35,041 nucleotides of DNA from the NCBI GenBank assembly GCA_028718375.1, contig JAQULZ010000010.1:1-35041 (forward strand). The letters run 5' to 3'. Shown piece by piece: positions 1 to 9,271 of this stretch; positions within the stretch are counted from its first letter, which is position 1, and every line of letters starts with the position of its first letter. The position numbers were made by a program, and so were the translations under genes. The notes below the pieces were generated by a model, which did no database searches, was not told the DNA's origin, and saw only the letters and a program-made list of their open reading frames with translations. This DNA is from Victivallaceae bacterium (GTDB taxonomy: Bacteria; Verrucomicrobiota; Lentisphaeria; Victivallales; Victivallaceae).

Positions 1-98
1 GCATTTGACCGTGAGAATTACTCGCAAATTGCTGGCTCATACGGTAAACTGTTACTTGAGTTACCAAGCTGGCAATACAATTTTACAATTTGAAAAAA

Positions 99-305
99 TT
101 ATGCCGTGAAAAACTTGCACACGGCGTCTTGAATATGATTGACTAAAACCTCTCTCATTTCACAGTTGAAATATTCAGCGGGGTCAGCTTTTCCCGTTTT
201 TGCTTTGAATATCTTTAACGCCGGAGGCGTCCACCAGGCGTCTTTAGGTGTTTTGTCCGGCCTTTTTTTCGCTAATGCCCGAATAACTCGTTCTCGTCTG
301 TTCAT
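99..305 (-). pseudogene. N-terminal fragment of a uroporphyrinogen decarboxylase-like (URO-D family) protein
   Basis: The first ~50 residues (MNRRERVIRALAKKRPDK..., then a W-W-T-P-P stretch and a K-A-D-P-A-E-Y-F segment) look like the N terminus of the URO-D/methyltransferase-like proteins that many Lentisphaerota and Planctomycetes carry in large numbers. Those proteins are usually 330-400 residues; this one stops after 68 and no continuation in another frame is obvious in the remaining 98 bases of the window. It is most simply a broken gene. The family call rests on the N terminus only, and a real short protein cannot be excluded. Confidence 0.45.
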
Positions 306-380
306 TTTAAGATAATAGCCTTTGGGTTGTCCTCAGAAGTTGTTTTCCCTGAATTTTTTTTTAGTACAGATTCAAGAAAT

Positions 381-1094
381 TTAAAAATCAACGATAGTGT
401 AATTTTTAACCGCCTGAGTTAATGAAGAATTACGTAGATCTTCTTCATTTGACAGCTTACAATGGCCATCAATATACCAACAGGTAGTTCTATTTTTATG
501 CCGCATATGAATTCCCCCCATTTCTCCTCCCAGCACTATAGGGGATTTAAAGTAATACAACTGGATACGATCCCGAAGTGCTATGGTATCTGCGTACAAA
601 ATAAACAGGGAAGGATCGACAACCCTGGAAATTTTTATATAGGTTATATTATAAGTACTCCAGGAAGGCTGTTTGCAATTAGCGTCTATTGAACAACATC
701 TGGTTCCATAAGTATACCACCTTCTGTTTTTTGTCGGACTGATGAATTGGTTATTATATTTAAAAGGATGACAAGACGGACACACTAATATTTCCTGATT
801 TGACAGGTAGCCTCCGTAAGAAAGGAATTCGTGCCATACCGTAGTGCTATCAAGTATTCCTCCTGGATATTGAGCATTACCCAGCCATCCGTCAAAATCG
901 TTTAAATATTGAAGAGCGGCTAAGCCGCACTGTTTTAAATTACTGACACATACGGTTTGTTTTGCTGTATCTCTTGCCTGCTGGAGAGCAGGGAGAAGGA
1001 GAGAAGCAAGAATAGCTATGATCGCTATCACTATGAGGAGTTCGATAAGGGTAAAACTCAATTTCTTTGCGGCTTTTCTTTTTCTGTTTTTCAT
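381..1094 (-). CDS. Type II secretion/prepilin-type protein with C-terminal H-x9-DG-like motif
   Basis: A 237-residue protein with a short basic leader ([13 protein letters not shown]) followed by [19 protein letters not shown], the type IV pilin/pseudopilin signature with the conserved Glu at +5 of the mature chain. The residue before the predicted cleavage point is Ser instead of Gly. The C terminus carries the R-H-K-N...D-G-H segment common in the very large pseudopilin-like family of Lentisphaerota and Planctomycetes. The start at 1094 was chosen because an AGGAGGGA ribosome site lies just upstream; longer starts to 1190 have none. It stands alone with no secretion operon nearby, as is usual for this family. 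The function of these orphan pseudopilins is not known; an envelope or extracellular location is inferred. Confidence 0.85.
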   Translation of the reverse strand: MKNRKRKAAKKLSFTLIELLIVIAIIAILASLLLPALQQARDTAKQTVCVSNLKQCGLAALQYLNDFDGWLGNAQYPGGILDSTTVWHEFLSYGGYLSNQEILVCPSCHPFKYNNQFISPTKNRRWYTYGTRCCSIDANCKQPSWSTYNITYIKISRVVDPSLFILYADTIALRDRIQLYYFKSPIVLGGEMGGIHMRHKNRTTCWYIDGHCKLSNEEDLRNSSLTQAVKNYTIVDF

Positions 1095-1119
1095 TTTGAG
1101 TCCCTCCTGGGTTTTTTGG

Positions 1120-2553
1120 TTAAAATTCATGGAAATCAAAATTATTGATTTTGGCGGCCATCGCCAGTTCGGGGCGGACATCGCCGTCAACCACCGCGAA
1201 ATGCTGAGTGGTGCCGATTTTTATGACCTTTTCAAAAAGTTCCGTAACCGGCATTTCCGGCCGGAAATCAGCATGGGAATAACTGCACAAGGTATGCCGG
1301 CCCGGCACCGCCTCGGCGGTAAAGCAAACCAGCTTGTAACTGCCGTCAACCTCGGAAAAGTGCGCCAAAGTTTTAAGTCCGGACGGAATCCGGTACCAGG
1401 CGAACGGCGCTCCGGCATATTTGAATGAACTTTTTGCAAAACGCACGTCGCGCGATATTCGGACCTGATTGCGATAACGCTCATCGGTATAATCATGGGG
1501 GCCGGCGTGTCCGGCCGCAAAAGTATTGGCGGCTTTTTCCAGGTAAAACGGCTCGACGAAGCTGATATGTTTTCCGGTTAACTGTTTGAGGATATAGACT
1601 ATAGTCCCCGCCCCGAGATCGCCTTCCGGCACCAGTACGGCGTGGTGTTTATTAAAGGACGGCGGATAGAAACCCGGACGCAGCCCGATGGTACGGAAAA
1701 GTTCATGATCAACATCATTCAGGATCAAGGCGTCAAGCTCAAATTCATCGCGCAGCGCCGCCAGCGCGAGCGATGCCCGTACCGATTCCAGGAAAAGCCG
1801 TTCATCAACATCATTTTCCACCGGATACAAGCTGGACAATTCGTCCATATACGCCTTGGCGGCGGTGTCGCTGACTTGAGCGGTGGTCGCTTTCAGGGTG
1901 GCGTAGCTGATGAATTTCAGTTCGGGGCCGATCCGGGTAAACATCTGGTAAGGATCAATATAAGTTGACCACATCAATTCATTGTAGTTGGGCAGCAGGC
2001 CGAATTTTGCCTGGCGCAGCCGGGTTCTGGTCATGGCGGCAAGCGCGAACGCCCGAAGCCGGTCTTGCGCGGCGTTGAAATCATCGACGACTACTTCGAA
2101 TTTCCGGTTGAGGCGCGGGATCGAGCCGGAACCTTCCAGGCCGCCGACCAGGCCGCCCTGCGCCAGGAATTCGATAAAGTCATTTTCGTCGCGGGTATCA
2201 GCATAAGGCATTTTATCCGCTGCCGGAAGATACAGCAGCAGCGGAATATCATACATATCGCGCAGGAATCTTATCCAGGCGGAATCTTCGCTCCAGGACA
2301 GGAACGAACAAATCACGCCGTCCACCTGCCGCGTCCGGAAAAAAACGATGGCTTGTGCAATATCTTCTCCGGAGTAGACAATCCGGTCAAATACGGGTTC
2401 GGCAATCCCGGCCAACTGGCTGATGAAATCATTCATGAATTTCATTTTCCGGGTTTCGTAATCGCCGCTTTTACAGCCGACGCCAAGCTTGCGAAAGCGC
2501 CGGCACCCGATTAACAGAATTCCAAGTCGAGGTCTGAGTGGTCCGTCGTCCAT
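1120..2553 (-). CDS. L-fucose/L-arabinose isomerase-like protein
   Basis: A 477-residue soluble protein resembling the FucI/AraA isomerase superfamily: a Rossmann-like N-terminal half (including an [11 protein letters not shown] segment), a central [11 protein letters not shown] stretch, and a C-terminal [13 protein letters not shown] segment matching the H-x-A-x-x-x-G-D tail of arabinose isomerases. It starts 12 bases after the stop of the RpiR-type regulator and is read in the same direction, so the two probably form one transcript. Family members isomerise aldoses to ketoses with a divalent metal, but many of this type are uncharacterised, and I cannot name the sugar. The start is uncertain because the ribosome site upstream of 2553 is weak; an internal Met near residue 37 is possible. 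Confidence 0.65.
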   Translation of the reverse strand: MDDGPLRPRLGILLIGCRRFRKLGVGCKSGDYETRKMKFMNDFISQLAGIAEPVFDRIVYSGEDIAQAIVFFRTRQVDGVICSFLSWSEDSAWIRFLRDMYDIPLLLYLPAADKMPYADTRDENDFIEFLAQGGLVGGLEGSGSIPRLNRKFEVVVDDFNAAQDRLRAFALAAMTRTRLRQAKFGLLPNYNELMWSTYIDPYQMFTRIGPELKFISYATLKATTAQVSDTAAKAYMDELSSLYPVENDVDERLFLESVRASLALAALRDEFELDALILNDVDHELFRTIGLRPGFYPPSFNKHHAVLVPEGDLGAGTIVYILKQLTGKHISFVEPFYLEKAANTFAAGHAGPHDYTDERYRNQVRISRDVRFAKSSFKYAGAPFAWYRIPSGLKTLAHFSEVDGSYKLVCFTAEAVPGRHTLCSYSHADFRPEMPVTELFEKVIKIGTTQHFAVVDGDVRPELAMAAKINNFDFHEF

Positions 2554-2565
2554 TTTTTCCGGCCC

Positions 2566-3420
2566 TTATTTGTCTTTCCTGATCATTTCATGGGTTCTTA
2601 CAATATATTCTTCGGCTCGTTCCATGTTTTCCAATGCCAGATTAATTATGAGAAAGTCGATTATATAGTACTGGGCAATCCGGGATGTCATGGGGCCCAG
2701 CCGGAAAATTTTTTCATCGGATGCGGTGAGCAGGGTTACATCGGCAAGCCCGGTCAGCCTGGAATTAGGATAATTGGTTATCGCAATAACCGGGACGCCT
2801 TTTTTCCCGGCTATTGCGGCCAGGCCGCAGACGCTTGCAGTTTCGCCGCTGAAGGAAATAGCCAGGATTGCATCATCAGGGTTGCACAGCCCCATGAATA
2901 TTTTTGAAAATTCGGCGTCCTGATGAAATATCGCATTGAAGCCCAGGCGCATCAGTTTTATTTCAATGTCTTCGGCGACAATGCCGGAGTTGCCGGAGGC
3001 AAACAGATATATTTTAGTCGCCCGGGACAATATCTGCACCGCCTGCTTTATTGTTTCCTCCTCCAAGTGGCCGAGGGTGTCGTGCAGTGCTTTCAGATTG
3101 TTATCCAAAAAATTCCGCTTCAGCTTGAGGAAGGAGTATTCGGGAGAAAATTCCTTGTCGGCAATGTCGAGCCGGACCGGCAGGAATCCGGTAGCAATGG
3201 ACATTTTGAATTCCGAAAACCCGGAATAGCCGATTTTCTGACAAAACCGGATTATCAACGCGTCGTCACAGTTACAATCGCCGGCAATATCCTTAACTTT
3301 ATGGCGAATGATCTTTTCCGGGTTTGCCAGGATGTAATCCGCAATATCCTTGTATTTTCCGGTCAGTTCGGGATATAGCCGTTTTATCTGTAAAATACAT
3401 TTAGGCGTGATATTCATCAA
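2566..3420 (-). CDS. MurR/RpiR-family transcriptional regulator
   Basis: A 284-residue protein with the two RpiR domains in order: an N-terminal HTH_6 helix-turn-helix (about residues 5-80, with the R-F-C-Q-K-I-G-Y-S-G-F-S-E-F-K stretch typical of the recognition helix region) and a SIS sugar-phosphate-binding domain (about 105-260, with F-A-S-G-N-S-G and I-S-F-S-G-E-T segments). Family members respond to a phosphorylated sugar. Its gene directly precedes the isomerase-like gene, so it likely controls sugar catabolism, possibly its own operon. The start is one of two adjacent ATGs at 3420/3417, with GAGG upstream. Confidence 0.85.
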   Translation of the reverse strand: MMNITPKCILQIKRLYPELTGKYKDIADYILANPEKIIRHKVKDIAGDCNCDDALIIRFCQKIGYSGFSEFKMSIATGFLPVRLDIADKEFSPEYSFLKLKRNFLDNNLKALHDTLGHLEEETIKQAVQILSRATKIYLFASGNSGIVAEDIEIKLMRLGFNAIFHQDAEFSKIFMGLCNPDDAILAISFSGETASVCGLAAIAGKKGVPVIAITNYPNSRLTGLADVTLLTASDEKIFRLGPMTSRIAQYYIIDFLIINLALENMERAEEYIVRTHEMIRKDK

Positions 3421-3846
3421 TAATGCCTCGTTTTGTCATTTTAATTGAATCATATTATATATTATAGTCATTAAAAATGAAATATCAAGTTTATCCGATA
3501 ATTTATTTATAAAAAAATCTGTGACAACACAGGATAACATTGCGCAAGGTACTTGTTATGGCCGGAAGCCCGGCGAAAGTCCGTACGCTTGGCGTAAATT
3601 TCTTAACTCAGGAGATGCTGCTAAAATATTCACAAATCTGCTGGAAGGCTTTAGTTTTCTATAATCTGGGTAATCTTGAATTATCTGATTTTATACTAAT
3701 TTGACATCGGCAGAATTAGCGATACTCGACGTTGTTGAGCTACCCTGCCGACCCGTCCGGAAGTTGGACACCAAATTATTCGGGAATACGTGTATGCCTA
3801 TTTCGCCCCAGGATGGTGCCAGTGCCTGTTTAATTCTTCCTTATTA
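3421..3846. other. Intergenic region with clustered small hairpins
   Basis: No credible gene. The stretch upstream of the rpiR-like gene is AT-rich and presumably holds its promoter. Three short inverted repeats follow closely on each other: ATAACA/TGTTAT (3534-3559), GCCGG/CCGGC (3561-3574) and TACGC/GCGTA (3584-3596). A further pair, TCGGCAG/CTGCCGA, lies at about 3706-3752. Whether these form an RNA, a degraded mobile element or nothing functional cannot be told from the sequence. Confidence 0.4.
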
Positions 3847-4098
3847 GTCGATACTGAAAAAGTCTATTTTGTTTCATAATCGAGGCAGTGAAGCTGACGC
3901 GTACCGGCGTACGCGAAGCTGAAACTAACGAAGAGTATGGACAAAAGAGACTGTAACCGTTTAACTGTACCGTAAAGATTTTTAAAGCAATTTTTACGGA
4001 AAATATAAGAATAAGCGGAAAAGCCGGCAATAAAAAACCGGGGGTTGATAAAATAAATTACTCAACCCTAAGTCGTTAAAGGGTTTTTCAGTATCGAC
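3847..4098. repeat. MITE-like inverted-repeat element, long copy (252 bp)
   Basis: The element is bounded by perfect 15-bp terminal inverted repeats, GTCGATACTGAAAAA (3847-3861) and TTTTTCAGTATCGAC (4084-4098), and flanked on both sides by TTATTA. It has no coding capacity. Inside is a hairpin CGCGTAC/GTACGCG (about 3897-3914). A second copy lies at 34720-34894, nearly identical at both ends but lacking about 77 internal bases. That internal part holds another inverted repeat, CCGTAAA/TTTACGG. Terminal repeats, flanking duplications and absence of a gene are what a non-autonomous transposon looks like; the transposase family is unknown. Confidence 0.75.
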
Positions 4099-4249
4099 TT
4101 ATTAGAATTGATTTATTTTTTTCTCGCCTGGAAATTATCTGTTTATTTTGGCTTCCGATTTTATCGTTCTGTATCCTGTTCAAACAGCGCGCATCAGAAG
4201 TTGGGGTCTCGAACTCCCGAACAGATAGAAAACTAATATTTTCCGCAAT

Positions 4250-4302
4250 AAAAAAAGAAACGGTATTTTAAGCTGTCTCCAAGAAACTGTCTAAAATACC
4301 GT
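4250..4302 (-). terminator. Rho-independent terminator after tRNA-Phe
   Basis: Read on the minus strand, an 11-bp perfect stem ACGGTATTTTA/TAAAATACCGT (4302-4292 with 4270-4260) is followed by a T-rich run (TTTCTTTTTTT, complement of 4259-4249). It lies 12 bases past the 3' end of the tRNA. Confidence 0.7.
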
Positions 4303-4314
4303 AAGCATATCAAA

Positions 4315-4390
<76 letters not shown>

Positions 4391-4558
4391 ACTTACCGGT
4401 ACCACCGACATGAGGCTTTAATAAACATGAAAATTGCCATTATACAAGCTGAGAATATTAAAAAAGATAAAAATTTTTCGACGATAGCAATCAGTCCAAA
4501 ATGGATTATAGTTAATAATCGTTCCAAGTAATTGAAGTTTGACTAATGAGTACCGGAA

Positions 4559-5698
4559 ATGAAATTCGTTATCGCTCCCGATTCGTACAAAGGCTGTTTG
4601 CGCAGCATTGAAATTTGTGAATACCTCGCAACCGGCATCCGGCAGGTCATCCCGGACGCGGAAATAGAAAAACTGCCGCTGGCCGACGGCGGTGAAGGCA
4701 CGGTCGAAGCCATCGTCTTTTCCACCGGCGGCGAATTCCGTAAACTCAAAGTGCAGGGCCCATTGGAAGGACAAGTTGAGGCAGTTTACGGGATTGCCGG
4801 CAATTCCGGGGTTGCCGTCATGGAAATGGCTGCCGCCAGCGGCATTGAATTGCTTTCGCGGGAACAACTCAATCCTTTGAAAACCACCACCTACGGGACC
4901 GGCGAATTATTGCGGGAAATTATCAAAAACGGCGCTCGCGAGATCATTATCGGCATTGGCGGCAGTGCTACGGTTGACGGCGGCTCCGGCATGGCTCAGG
5001 CCCTGGGATACCGGTTTCTTGATAAAAATGGGATTGAATTAAAAATACCGCTCGGCGGCGGAGATTTACACCGGATCGCAGCGATCGATGCCGGAAATGT
5101 TTTACCGGAGCTGAGAGAGTGCCGGATCAGGATCGCCAGCGATGTTACTAATCCGTTGACTGGCCCGAACGGGGCGGCGCCGGTCTTCGGCCCGCAAAAA
5201 GGCGCTACCGCGGCCATGGTGGCAGAACTTGATGAAAACCTCGATCATTACGCCGCTGAAATTATCGCCGCCGGTTTTGCAAAAGACTGCGAACAACCCG
5301 GTGATGGCGCCGCCGGCGGTCTGGGTTTCGGTTTACGCGCCCTGGGCGGCGCGCAGCCGGTTTCCGGCGCGGAACTGATAATGGAAATTGCCGGTTTGAA
5401 ATCGAAACTGATCGGGGCGGACGTTTTAATTACCGGGGAGGGCTGTACGGATTTCCAGACCGCCCACGGCAAACTTTGCGCGGTGGTCGCCCAGGCCGCC
5501 GCCGACGCCAAAGTCCCCGCAGTGCTGGTTTCCGGGGCCTTAACGGGAGATTTGCGGGGATTGTCGGATTTGTTTACCGCGATGTTCAGTACTGCCGTCC
5601 GCCCGTGCAGTCTGAAAGACGCCATTGCCCAAACGCCCGTTAATCTCGTTCGCCTGGGACGCAATATCGCCGGACTTATGCATCTTGGAAGCTGCTGA
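4559..5698 (+). CDS. Glycerate kinase (GarK/GlxK type)
   Basis: A 379-residue protein matching glycerate kinase family 1 along its whole length: N-terminal M-K-F-V-I-A-P-D-S-Y-K-G, then L-P-L-A-D-G-G-E-G-T-V-E-A, E-M-A-A-A-S-G-I-E-L and I-G-I-G-G-S-A-T-V-D-G-G-S-G motifs, and a C-terminal I-T-G-E-G-C-T-D-x-Q-T-A-H-G-K segment. It phosphorylates D-glycerate, probably to 2-phosphoglycerate as in GarK, feeding glycolysis. The length is normal. It stands alone, converges on tyrS with only 8 bases between the stop codons, and has a weak ribosome site (CCGGA) before the ATG. Confidence 0.92.
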   Translation: MKFVIAPDSYKGCLRSIEICEYLATGIRQVIPDAEIEKLPLADGGEGTVEAIVFSTGGEFRKLKVQGPLEGQVEAVYGIAGNSGVAVMEMAAASGIELLSREQLNPLKTTTYGTGELLREIIKNGAREIIIGIGGSATVDGGSGMAQALGYRFLDKNGIELKIPLGGGDLHRIAAIDAGNVLPELRECRIRIASDVTNPLTGPNGAAPVFGPQKGATAAMVAELDENLDHYAAEIIAAGFAKDCEQPGDGAAGGLGFGLRALGGAQPVSGAELIMEIAGLKSKLIGADVLITGEGCTDFQTAHGKLCAVVAQAAADAKVPAVLVSGALTGDLRGLSDLFTAMFSTAVRPCSLKDAIAQTPVNLVRLGRNIAGLMHLGSC

Positions 5699-5706
5699 AG
5701 AGAGTC

Positions 5707-6996
5707 TTACTTCAGGATGATCCGCTTGATATTTTTCTTGCCGGCCTTGAGGATGACGAAGCCGCCGGTGAAAAAATCTGGGGTGATATTTACCTCGACG
5801 CCATTGACGCGTTCGTCATTAATATATGCCCCGCCCCCCTCCAGCAGCCGGCGGGCTTCGCCGTTAGACCGGCACAAACCGGCAACCGTGAATAATTTGA
5901 CTACCCACATGCCGTCGCCCGCAAAATCTGCGGCCGGGAGTTCGACGGTCGGCAAATCGGCTAACTGGTCATCCTTTTCCGTCCGGATGGCGTGAATGGA
6001 ACTGGAAGTTTTCAACTTATTTTTCGGGTCGGCGAAACCAAATTTGCTGCCGGCGGTCAGATACGCTTTACGCGCTTCCGCTTCACCATGCGCCAATCTG
6101 GTAGCTTCGTAAGCCAGAATTTCTTTCGCCCGGTTGATGGCGGGAGCTTCCAAGGCCGCCAAATCGCCAATTTCGGAGACGGGCAGGGGGGTAAAATAAC
6201 TTAGCAGATTCCGTACCTGGCTGTCATCAGAATTTCGCCAGAACTGATAATAATCAAATACGGAAGTTCGGTTTACGTCCAGCCAGACATTGTTGCCGCC
6301 GGCGGTTTTTCCGAATTTCTGGCCGTTTCCGTCCAGCAGCAGCGGAAAAGTCGTACAGAACACTTCATTGCCGGTCATCCGTCGGGTCAAATCCACCCCC
6401 GCTACCATATTGCCCCACTGATCCTGACCGCCGAACTGCATCCGGCAGTTGAAATCGCGGTTTAAAATGTAAAAGTCATAAGCCTGTAAGATCGAATAAT
6501 TGAATTCCAGAAAAGTCAGGCCGTCTTCCAGCCGGGCCCGGACGGATTCCTGGGCCAGCATCCGGTTAACGCTGAATTTCGAACCGATATCGCGCAAAAA
6601 ATCAATATAATTCAATTCATTGAGCCAGCCGAAATTATTGACGAAATGCGCTTCCCCGGCCTCCACGGAAATGAACCGTCCGAGCTGGCGGCGCAGAGCT
6701 TCGGCATTAGCGGCGATTTCTTTTTTATCCAGAATCGGGCGAGCGGTCTGTTTGCCGGACGGGTCGCCGATCTGGGCGGTGCCGCCGCCGACCAGAACGA
6801 TCGGCACATGCCCGGCCTGCTGCAATAACCGCATTGCCATGATCGGGAGTAAATGTCCCACATGCAGGCTGCTGCCGGTAGGATCGAAGCCTACGTAAAA
6901 AGTTATTTTTTCATTTTCCAATAACTTCCTGGTAGCGGCTGCGTCGGTTTCCTGATAAATAAAACCGCGATCTTTCAGTTCCCGATAAATGCTCAT
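5707..6996 (-). CDS. tyrS: Tyrosine--tRNA ligase
   Basis: A 429-residue class I synthetase. The HIGH motif is H-V-G-H at residues 45-48, following the F-D-P-T-G-S-S-L stretch; the second signature is K-F-G-K-T (227-231), the same variant as in the E. coli enzyme. A C-terminal S4-type RNA-binding domain (about 360-425) contains the A-R-R-L-L-E-G-G-G-A-Y-I-N motif. It charges tRNA-Tyr with tyrosine in the cytoplasm. The start at 6996 is chosen because the family begins with this M-S-I-Y-x-E-L-K-D-R-G-F and a GGA site lies 8 bases upstream; an in-frame extension to 7065 is not family-like. It is the last gene of a co-directional run after the hydrolase and pseudopilin-like genes. Confidence 0.97.
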   Translation of the reverse strand: MSIYRELKDRGFIYQETDAAATRKLLENEKITFYVGFDPTGSSLHVGHLLPIMAMRLLQQAGHVPIVLVGGGTAQIGDPSGKQTARPILDKKEIAANAEALRRQLGRFISVEAGEAHFVNNFGWLNELNYIDFLRDIGSKFSVNRMLAQESVRARLEDGLTFLEFNYSILQAYDFYILNRDFNCRMQFGGQDQWGNMVAGVDLTRRMTGNEVFCTTFPLLLDGNGQKFGKTAGGNNVWLDVNRTSVFDYYQFWRNSDDSQVRNLLSYFTPLPVSEIGDLAALEAPAINRAKEILAYEATRLAHGEAEARKAYLTAGSKFGFADPKNKLKTSSSIHAIRTEKDDQLADLPTVELPAADFAGDGMWVVKLFTVAGLCRSNGEARRLLEGGGAYINDERVNGVEVNITPDFFTGGFVILKAGKKNIKRIILK

Positions 6997-7116
6997 GCTG
7001 TTTTTCCATTGTTTTTCAATTAAATACAAAAATGCAATATAGCCTGGAAAACCGTAATTGCACATTTTTTACCAGCGAAATGACAAAAAATCGACAGGTA
7101 AAGCAGGGGAGGGGGG

Positions 7117-7749
7117 CTAGGGAGTTGCTTCTTCCCAGGCCGCCATCCGGTCGGTATAATAAGTCATTTTGGAAGCATCGAAAAATCTGACCCCGCCGCC
7201 ATGGCCGTCAACAAACAATACGACCGAATTTCCGTGGCGCGGCTGGGTCGAAGCCGTATCCTGGCTGTAATTATCCTGATCCGAATCCGTAACATTGAAC
7301 ATTTCGGTATCGGTTTCTTCAACCAGAACGAGGGTAGACAGGCCGACAGAAGCCTTGGAAAACTGTGATTCATGCCAACTGCCGCGGTCTCCGGTTGTGG
7401 CGATAATCTCATTGCAGTTCAAAGAATAGGAAAACTCTCTCCGGTTATCTTTAGAGCATTTGAATACTTTTTTCTGAGCATTGGCCGCAACCCGCAGTTT
7501 ATTGGTCCAGCCGCCAGTTTCGTCCTCCCAGGCCGGGTCTCCCTCCGCCATCGGATAGTAACCGTCGAAATCCGGCGTATACTGAGTCAGATATAGAGAT
7601 ATCTGATGCATATTGCTGAGACAGTCGGTTTCAGCGGCTTTCAGGCGCGCCTTATTCAGCGACGGCAACAGCAATCCCGCCAGGACAGCAATAATCACTA
7701 TCACCACGAGCAATTCAATTAGGGTAAAAATTCCAATCTGCTTTTTCAT
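7117..7749 (-). CDS. Prepilin-type N-terminal cleavage protein (pseudopilin-like)
   Basis: A 210-residue orphan pseudopilin-like protein. The leader MKKQIGI is followed by FTLIELLVVIVIIAVLAGLLL with Glu at +5; the residue before cleavage is Ile. The central part has the L-S-N-M-H-Q-I motif after a conserved Cys, and the C terminus has P-R-H-G-N-S...F-V-D-G-H-G, the typical tail of the Lentisphaerota/Planctomycetes family. The start at 7749 has AAAGAAG upstream. It is a different subtype from the protein at 381-1094; only leader, helix and tail are shared. It lies between the NamZ-like hydrolase and tyrS on the same strand. Confidence 0.85.
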   Translation of the reverse strand: MKKQIGIFTLIELLVVIVIIAVLAGLLLPSLNKARLKAAETDCLSNMHQISLYLTQYTPDFDGYYPMAEGDPAWEDETGGWTNKLRVAANAQKKVFKCSKDNRREFSYSLNCNEIIATTGDRGSWHESQFSKASVGLSTLVLVEETDTEMFNVTDSDQDNYSQDTASTQPRHGNSVVLFVDGHGGGVRFFDASKMTYYTDRMAAWEEATP

Positions 7750-7825
7750 TACTTCTTTAAATACCTTGATAAAACTCAAACTATATAATAATATTCCCGC
7801 CAGCAATTTGCAACCGAAATATTGC

Positions 7826-9082
7826 TTATTTATAGATTTTTATCCGGTGTTTCTGGAGGGCGGCGGAATAATTTTGAAGGTTGTTCTGCCAAGTTTTTAC
7901 AATAGTTTGGAAACTGTACCCCTGTTGCAGAAGCCGGCGGACTTCAGCGGTGCCCATGGCTTTGTCAAAACCCTCGATCCGGTCCCGGCGCCATTTGAAT
8001 TCCGGGCAATAGTGCTGCAAATAATGCAATATGGCGACCGTGCAGGTGGTAGGTTTGAAGACAGAAACATCGGTGACGTGAAGCTGTACCCCGTTGGTTT
8101 TCTGTCCTTTGAACAGTCCGAAGGAAGGCGTAAAATGAATCTCGCGAAAGCGAATACCGGTCAGCCCCAGCCGGTTCAGGCTGCGGGTCATATGAGCGGC
8201 GTCGATTCCCGGCGCGGCGACCACCTGGAAGGGGAGGGTATAACCGATGCCGATCCCGACCGTTCCCAAAGTCCCGATCGCCCCGGTAACCGCATAGCAG
8301 CATGCGGATTCCGGCGACGGGATTTGCGGAGAGGTAGGCACCCAGGGCAAACCGGTCTGCCGCCAGCTCATACCGCGGCGGTAATTCATCATCGGAACCA
8401 CATAAAGCTGACATTTGAGGCCGATAACCCGTTTGAAATAAAGTGCGAGTTCACCTACGGTCAGACCATAGACATAAGGAATGGGATACAGGCCGATAAA
8501 CGATCGATAACGGTTTTCCATTATCGGCCCGTCGATCTGAACGGCGCCGAGCGGATTGGGGACATCCAGAACCATTACCGGTTTTCCGGCGAGTCCGGCC
8601 GCACTCATGCATTCGGCCAGATGCCAGATGTAAGTATAGGAACGGCAACCGATATCCTGGATGCTGTAGATCAGCATGTCAACCTTGTCCAGCGAACCGG
8701 GGGGAGGGCGGTGATCCCTGCCGCCGTAAAGTGAATAGACCGGCAGGCCGGTTCCCCGATCATAGGTACATTGAAAATCCTGCCCGGCGGGAATGTCGCC
8801 GCGAATGCCGTGTTCCGGCGCGAATAACGCCACCAGATTGACCGCAGGATTGGCTTTAAGCAGATCGGCGGTAGAGCGTAAATGCGCATCGACGCCGGTC
8901 GGATTGGTAATCAGCCCGACCCGTTTGCCCTTGACGATCCCGGTATATTTGTGAAGAAACACTTCCAGGCCGTTGTAAACGCGGGCATTAACCTGGAGCG
9001 TAAGGGCTGAACTTAAAAAAGCCAGGATTACTCCAAGCCGTCCGCGGCGTCCGTTATTTTTCATTTTTTTGACTTTTGGCAT
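7826..9082 (-). CDS. DUF1343 / NamZ-type exo-beta-N-acetylmuramidase
   Basis: A 418-residue secreted protein. A basic N terminus and hydrophobic core (V-I-L-A-F-L-S-S-A-L-T-L) end at a probable V-N-A cleavage site near residue 34. The rest matches the DUF1343 family: G-K-R-V-G-L-I-T-N-P-T-G-V, A-L-F-A-P-E-H-G-I-R-G, L-P-V-Y-S-L-Y-G, D-I-Q-D-type I-Q-D-I-G-C-R-S-Y-T-Y and V-L-D-V-P-N-P-L-G. The characterised member NamZ removes terminal N-acetylmuramic acid from peptidoglycan fragments, so a periplasmic role in wall recycling is likely. The start at 9082 has GGAG upstream at good spacing; a second Met six codons later lacks one. Confidence 0.88.
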   Translation of the reverse strand: MPKVKKMKNNGRRGRLGVILAFLSSALTLQVNARVYNGLEVFLHKYTGIVKGKRVGLITNPTGVDAHLRSTADLLKANPAVNLVALFAPEHGIRGDIPAGQDFQCTYDRGTGLPVYSLYGGRDHRPPPGSLDKVDMLIYSIQDIGCRSYTYIWHLAECMSAAGLAGKPVMVLDVPNPLGAVQIDGPIMENRYRSFIGLYPIPYVYGLTVGELALYFKRVIGLKCQLYVVPMMNYRRGMSWRQTGLPWVPTSPQIPSPESACCYAVTGAIGTLGTVGIGIGYTLPFQVVAAPGIDAAHMTRSLNRLGLTGIRFREIHFTPSFGLFKGQKTNGVQLHVTDVSVFKPTTCTVAILHYLQHYCPEFKWRRDRIEGFDKAMGTAEVRRLLQQGYSFQTIVKTWQNNLQNYSAALQKHRIKIYK

Positions 9083-9215
9083 TCGCGACTCCGGATAAAC
9101 AATGAAAATTTCGATAAAAATTTACATTGAGTTCTTGACGATTGCCAATTGACCGGCTAATTTATATGATTTTTTATGTCCGGGCGGTTTTCAGGCCCCA
9201 TTATTAAATTAATGC

Positions 9216-9244
9216 TTGACACCTGAACCGCTTAAAGATCAAAT
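9216..9244 (+). promoter_or_regulatory. Probable sigma-70-type promoter of rpsD
   Basis: A perfect -35 box TTGACA (9216-9221) is followed after 17 bases by TCAAAT (9239-9244), a 4/6 match to the -10 box. The start codon of rpsD is 28 bases further on. Confidence 0.5.
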
Positions 9245-9271
9245 ACTTATAAAAATAAGGAAAGGGATAGT

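Noticed and set aside
4202..4225. T-arm-like sequence (GGGAGTTCGAGACCCC on the minus strand) suggesting a second tRNA
   Set aside because: No acceptor stem, D arm or anticodon arm can be placed around it and no CCA follows. At most it is a tRNA fragment.
7613..8734. Long plus-strand reading frame (373 residues)
   Set aside because: It lies antisense to the well-supported NamZ-type gene and one pseudopilin-like gene and shows no family features.
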